Origin: Gammaproteobacteria bacterium
GTDB lineage: Bacteria > Pseudomonadota > Gammaproteobacteria > Pseudomonadales > Alcanivoracaceae
Assembly (NCBI GenBank): GCA_018067045.1
Contig: JAGPVL010000037.1
Coordinates: 1 to 64,000, forward strand
Direction: 5' to 3'
Length of the DNA: 64,000 nt
The position numbers and the translations under genes were made by a program. The notes below the pieces were generated by a model. That model was not told where the DNA came from. It was given only the letters and a program-made list of their open reading frames with translations, and ran no database searches. This document shows positions 60,794 through 64,000 of this stretch, piece after piece. Each line of letters opens with the position of its first letter. Position 1 is the stretch's first letter.

Positions 60794-61359
60794 GCGACAA
60801 CTTCATCCAGATTAAAGTCTTGGCATATATATGACCATATCTTTTCGGCGGTCTGCTCAGTATGCCCGTCGTTCTCAATCACTCTGTCAGCAATATTACG
60901 ACCCAATACGACTTCCTTGTTAAAGCCATCTAAGCGCGAGCCAATATCGCCCTCTTCTCGTTTACGATGGAGCATATGCTCTCGCACCCTCTGCACAGGA
61001 GCCTCAATCTGATAGATCCTATAATCGGAGAAGTAGCGAGTAATTTCTTCCATAAGCATCGCTCTGAGCATCACAACATGAACACCGTCACCCTGCCAAT
61101 AACATCTGTCTGGCAATCCGTATCTGTAATCCAAACCGAATAGAGAGGTGCAGGCCATGAAATAACCTTGCTGTTCCTTTTTTACAAAAGTATCAGCATC
61201 TACAAAAACATGATCAGCTAGGTTTTCGTGTTCATAAGAGCGGGGGCGCCGAGTTGTCCACGTAGGCACAAGCTCCACTCTTTTCTTCGCCCGCAAAGAC
61301 GAAATAACGGAAGATTTCCCAACGCCAGATGGGCCTATGATGATAAGAATTGGCTTCAT
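60790..61359 (-). CDS. Guanylate-kinase-like P-loop nucleoside monophosphate kinase family protein
   Basis: The protein has 189 residues. The Walker A motif GPSGVGKSS is at 9-17 and the guanylate-kinase signature TTRRPR at 35-40. Then follow HVFVDADTFVKKEQQGYFMACTS and LDYRYGLP, matching the GMP-binding segment of guanylate kinases. It is clearly diverged from a housekeeping guanylate kinase, and its placement inside a biosynthetic-looking operon with ATGA overlaps on both sides suggests a specialised substrate. A role phosphorylating a pathway intermediate is inference. Confidence 0.85.
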   Translation of the reverse strand: MKPILIIIGPSGVGKSSVISSLRAKKRVELVPTWTTRRPRSYEHENLADHVFVDADTFVKKEQQGYFMACTSLFGLDYRYGLPDRCYWQGDGVHVVMLRAMLMEEITRYFSDYRIYQIEAPVQRVREHMLHRKREEGDIGSRLDGFNKEVVLGRNIADRVIENDGHTEQTAEKIWSYICQDFNLDEVVA

Positions 61360-61994
61360 ATCGCCCCCTGTAAAACGAGATTCATACCTAAAACCCCAGC
61401 TACAGGTAGAAATAGATTATCCGTCCCTTTCTGCGACACAGCCTCCATTAACGTTAACATGACAGATAGCAGAACAAAAAAACCAAATGCTCGCCACGAC
61501 AAAACACCACTAAACCAAGGAACTAATAAAATTATAATCATGCATGACGAAAAGAAAGCGACTGACCCAACATAGGTTTTACTCGATCGAAAAAACGTAA
61601 TTTCTCGACGACCAAAATGTTGGCCGACAAGACTGGCCAGAGAATCTGAAAAACCAAGCACTAGGTACGCACACATAAAGACAAGATAGTTAACATCCAG
61701 CAAGCAGGTAATAACCACCGAGACAGGCATCATAACCTCACCAAAGGAATGGCGCTCAACATAGGCAATCGAACGTGTAACCCACGTGCCTCTGACAAGA
61801 TAAAGGAAGATGGCAAACCCAGCAGCGATGACAGCTAATTGATAACGATTCATCCCAAAGTAGGGGTAAAGCGCAATGCTTGTACAGGCGCCAATATGAA
61901 CTAACTTCCTCGTCCACTCTGCCGATGCTCCGGCTGCTCGAACCAAATCACCGGCGATAAAACAGGCCAAAATAGTGAGGACAAAAAATATCAT
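61356..61994 (-). CDS. Dolichol/phytol kinase-like, CTP-dependent membrane lipid kinase family
   Basis: The protein has 212 residues and about six to seven membrane helices. It has RKLVHIG at 29-35 in the first cytoplasmic loop, GFSDSLASLVGQHFGR at 113-128 and KTYVGSVAFF at 138-147. These three blocks define the family of dolichol kinase, phytol kinase and CTP-dependent diacylglycerol kinase, related to phosphatidate cytidylyltransferase. It would phosphorylate a lipid alcohol in the membrane. Its start forms ATGA with the GH3 gene. Confidence 0.85.
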   Translation of the reverse strand: MIFFVLTILACFIAGDLVRAAGASAEWTRKLVHIGACTSIALYPYFGMNRYQLAVIAAGFAIFLYLVRGTWVTRSIAYVERHSFGEVMMPVSVVITCLLDVNYLVFMCAYLVLGFSDSLASLVGQHFGRREITFFRSSKTYVGSVAFFSSCMIIILLVPWFSGVLSWRAFGFFVLLSVMLTLMEAVSQKGTDNLFLPVAGVLGMNLVLQGAI

Positions 61995-63523
61995 AGACCA
62001 CCCCAGACTTTGTCTTTTACCTGAGGAGGGCGCAACCCGGATGACACTTTATACAACCAGCTTTCGCTGAAAGTTCCGGCAGTCTCTAGAGTCAGATCCG
62101 CAATACGCTGGCCACCTATCTGCTCATTAACAGTCTCTAGAAAGCGCATCTGTAATTCAGTGCTCGGCAAGACGGAAAGCTCGTCCTTTTTCAACTCCAG
62201 TCGCAAGACAATATCATCGTCACGTTGGGAAAAAGTGAAGTTTCTTATCGCAACACTTTCCCGACTCGCCGCCCTTGCGACCGCTTCAATCAGTACGGAC
62301 TCAGTCACAGGATTAAGCGCGTTGTAACGCCCCATATATTCAAGCTCCGGCGCCTGACCGGAAAAACCGCTGACTTTGACGATATCGCCAAGCACATAGC
62401 GGTATAGCCCCGACATGTGCGTTACCACCACGCGATAGTGCCCCCCTTGCTGTAATTCATCGAGCAACAGCGGCCTATTCTGACCATCCTGTACATCAAT
62501 GAACTCATAGAAAGAAGATCGGTACGCTAGGACGTTTTTGATGCCATGCGCTGGCAAGTTCATCGTCAAAGGTGACTCAGATGCACCCAACGGGGGAGCA
62601 ATAACGCTGCACTCATTTCCATATAACGGCACGACATTAGGCAAGTACAGGGAGGCGATGCCTTGATCCCAGCACAGCAGACTGCGCATTCTCGGCCATA
62701 AATGCCGTGGCAGTAATTTCCCATCGCGCAAACGCTCACGTACTAGCCGTAACGCAAGTAGCTCATCTGGTGCATCTATCTGCGCGTCGCCATAAACGCC
62801 CAAACGGAGCTCTTCAATCAGTCTGTCTGCATGTTTTTCCAGCAGGTCCGGCAAGGCAGCAATCACTGCCGGATTGATCCCAACAATCTGGCGAATATCA
62901 TGCTTAGCCGCTAAGCGTATGCGGTAATACAAACGCTCTACCGGACAATCAATCGCCTCCGGCACTTGTGACCAAGGGGAACGAGTGCCCGGCTCCGACA
63001 ACCCCTCATTCTGAAAGCTTTGATTTAAATCGACCTGACTAACACCAAGGTGCAACGCACCATTTGCTAAGGTAGCCGGGCGATAAAGAGGATCCCATTT
63101 GAAGTTAATCGTAGCGTCCCAATCACTACGGACATGATTGCAGTGCCGCATAAGAGCCGACATGTATAAATGCAGGAAAGGATTATATATATCTGTAAAG
63201 TAGGCTTGGCTCATCGGCAAAATCTTGGCTTTTCCCGACGAACTCCCACTACTCGATAAGTAGCAGTACGGCAAACCTGCAAATAGAATATCTTTTTCGC
63301 CAGAAAGAATTCGGTCGATATATGGCGTCAGATCGCTGTACTCGCATAATGGAACGTTCTTGCGAAATTTCTCAAGCGAATCGATATCAGAAAATCCGTG
63401 CTCCCGACCAAACAACGTCGCTGAACTCTGCTTAAGAAAATCGGCCAACCGCTGCTCTTGGTGCCATCGCGCACGCGGCAACCCTTCGATGAATTCCTTT
63501 TCCTTCATCATTACTATTAGCAT
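61991..63523 (-). CDS. GH3-family acyl-adenylating amide synthetase
   Basis: The protein has 510 residues, close to the 500-600 of the GH3 family. An ATP-binding motif SSSGSSSGKAK lies at 90-100. The Y-G-N-E-C-S block (near 300) and the SSFYEFID strand (near 340) follow, and then GLYRYVLGDIVKVSGF near 371-386, the most characteristic GH3 stretch. Family members adenylate a carboxylic acid and join it to an amino acid or other amine. The ATG at 63523 lies directly on GAGG, so a start a few codons in (63511 or 63508) is possible. It starts 5 bases after the phosphopantetheinyl transferase gene. Confidence 0.9.
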   Translation of the reverse strand: MLIVMMKEKEFIEGLPRARWHQEQRLADFLKQSSATLFGREHGFSDIDSLEKFRKNVPLCEYSDLTPYIDRILSGEKDILFAGLPYCYLSSSGSSSGKAKILPMSQAYFTDIYNPFLHLYMSALMRHCNHVRSDWDATINFKWDPLYRPATLANGALHLGVSQVDLNQSFQNEGLSEPGTRSPWSQVPEAIDCPVERLYYRIRLAAKHDIRQIVGINPAVIAALPDLLEKHADRLIEELRLGVYGDAQIDAPDELLALRLVRERLRDGKLLPRHLWPRMRSLLCWDQGIASLYLPNVVPLYGNECSVIAPPLGASESPLTMNLPAHGIKNVLAYRSSFYEFIDVQDGQNRPLLLDELQQGGHYRVVVTHMSGLYRYVLGDIVKVSGFSGQAPELEYMGRYNALNPVTESVLIEAVARAASRESVAIRNFTFSQRDDDIVLRLELKKDELSVLPSTELQMRFLETVNEQIGGQRIADLTLETAGTFSESWLYKVSSGLRPPQVKDKVWGGL

Positions 63524-63528
63524 CCTCG

Positions 63529-64000
63529 CTAAATAAGATTTGAATAATCAAAAACCTCAATATGTGTATCGAACGTGGCGGCTCTTTTCCGCACGTCCTC
63601 ATCCCTGCCCAATACCGCGCTAACCGATACTTGTCGCTGCATCAGTTGTCGTTGCGCCAAAAGATAATCTTTACCCCGATAATGTACGTGCTCTGCCAAC
63701 GCGATCGTCCCTGCGATGCAACACACGACTTCAACCTCCTTCAGCCATGATGTAATACCATCACCACTGGCTTTAAGAACAGCTTCCTTAGCCGTCCAGA
63801 TCTGAGAAAAAGTCAGCGCTCCAGCATTCAGTGCTTCTCGCTCCAAATGACTAAAGTGCTGCTCGGCTATAATGGCAACAGCGCCGCTGTCTGGCTCTGC
63901 TTCGACATCCACACCAACATCTCCTGCGGCAGACAGCGCAACGACAATGCAGTGCTCATCATGAGATAAGTTGAAATAAAGAGACCGATCCGCCATTAAA
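63529..64000 (-). CDS. 4'-phosphopantetheinyl transferase, N terminus beyond the window edge
   Basis: At least 155 residues are visible. GVDVEAE and WTAKEAVLKASGDG carry the magnesium- and CoA-binding residues of the Sfp/AcpT superfamily, and LYFNLSHDE is the preceding conserved block. In the family this block is normally preceded by 70 or more residues. The first Met in the window (63996) is therefore probably internal and the gene continues past 64000. The enzyme loads phosphopantetheine onto carrier proteins, so carrier-protein enzymes are expected to the right. Confidence 0.88.
   Translation of the reverse strand, partial: LMADRSLYFNLSHDEHCIVVALSAAGDVGVDVEAEPDSGAVAIIAEQHFSHLEREALNAGALTFSQIWTAKEAVLKASGDGITSWLKEVEVVCCIAGTIALAEHVHYRGKDYLLAQRQLMQRQVSVSAVLGRDEDVRKRAATFDTHIEVFDYSNLI

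Overview
The window looks like a chromosomal piece of a Gram-negative gammaproteobacterium. The supports are diderm lipoproteins with Sec signals, a Rnk homologue, and a diiron hydrolase / short-chain dehydrogenase / flavin monooxygenase trio of the kind found in marine and hydrocarbon-associated gammaproteobacteria. I cannot name the genus. There are no rRNA or tRNA genes, no CRISPR array and no intact insertion sequence that I can see.

Region 1 (248-53421, minus strand) is one operon of six genes packed end to end. It begins with a single uninterrupted gene for a secreted protein of about 12,606 residues, built from bacterial Ig-like domains, LVIVD-type beta-propellers, SbsA-type Ig domains, IPT/TIG domains and thrombospondin-type-3 calcium-binding repeats. 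Next come two periplasmic lipoproteins of the SurA/PrsA/EpsD foldase class, one with an intact parvulin domain and one degenerate. They are followed by an 1835-residue secreted Ig/thrombospondin-3 protein and a roughly 2200-residue secreted protein whose last 150 residues look like a PD-(D/E)xK nuclease toxin tip. Last is a 509-residue cytoplasmic beta-propeller protein that starts 3 bases after the putative toxin stops, where an immunity gene would be expected. I read the operon as a candidate polymorphic-toxin or giant surface-fibre system with its own periplasmic foldases. No outer-membrane exporter is encoded in the window, so the route out of the cell is unknown.

Region 2 (53422-54777) is intergenic DNA with regulatory-looking palindromes, two candidate small proteins and a DoxX-like membrane protein. 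Region 3 (54778-58898, plus strand) holds rnk and then a catabolic set: a ferritin-like diiron hydrolase, a short-chain dehydrogenase and a Baeyer-Villiger-type flavin monooxygenase. It closes with a strong hairpin.

Region 4 (59061-64000, minus strand) is a tightly coupled six-gene operon that runs off the right edge. It encodes a 4'-phosphopantetheinyl transferase (partial), a GH3-family acyl-adenylating amide synthetase, a dolichol/phytol-kinase-like membrane protein, a guanylate-kinase-like P-loop protein, a truncated arginyl-tRNA-synthetase paralogue with altered signature motifs, and a protein I do not recognise. Four consecutive ATGA overlaps argue for a single pathway, probably the edge of an unusual natural-product cluster.
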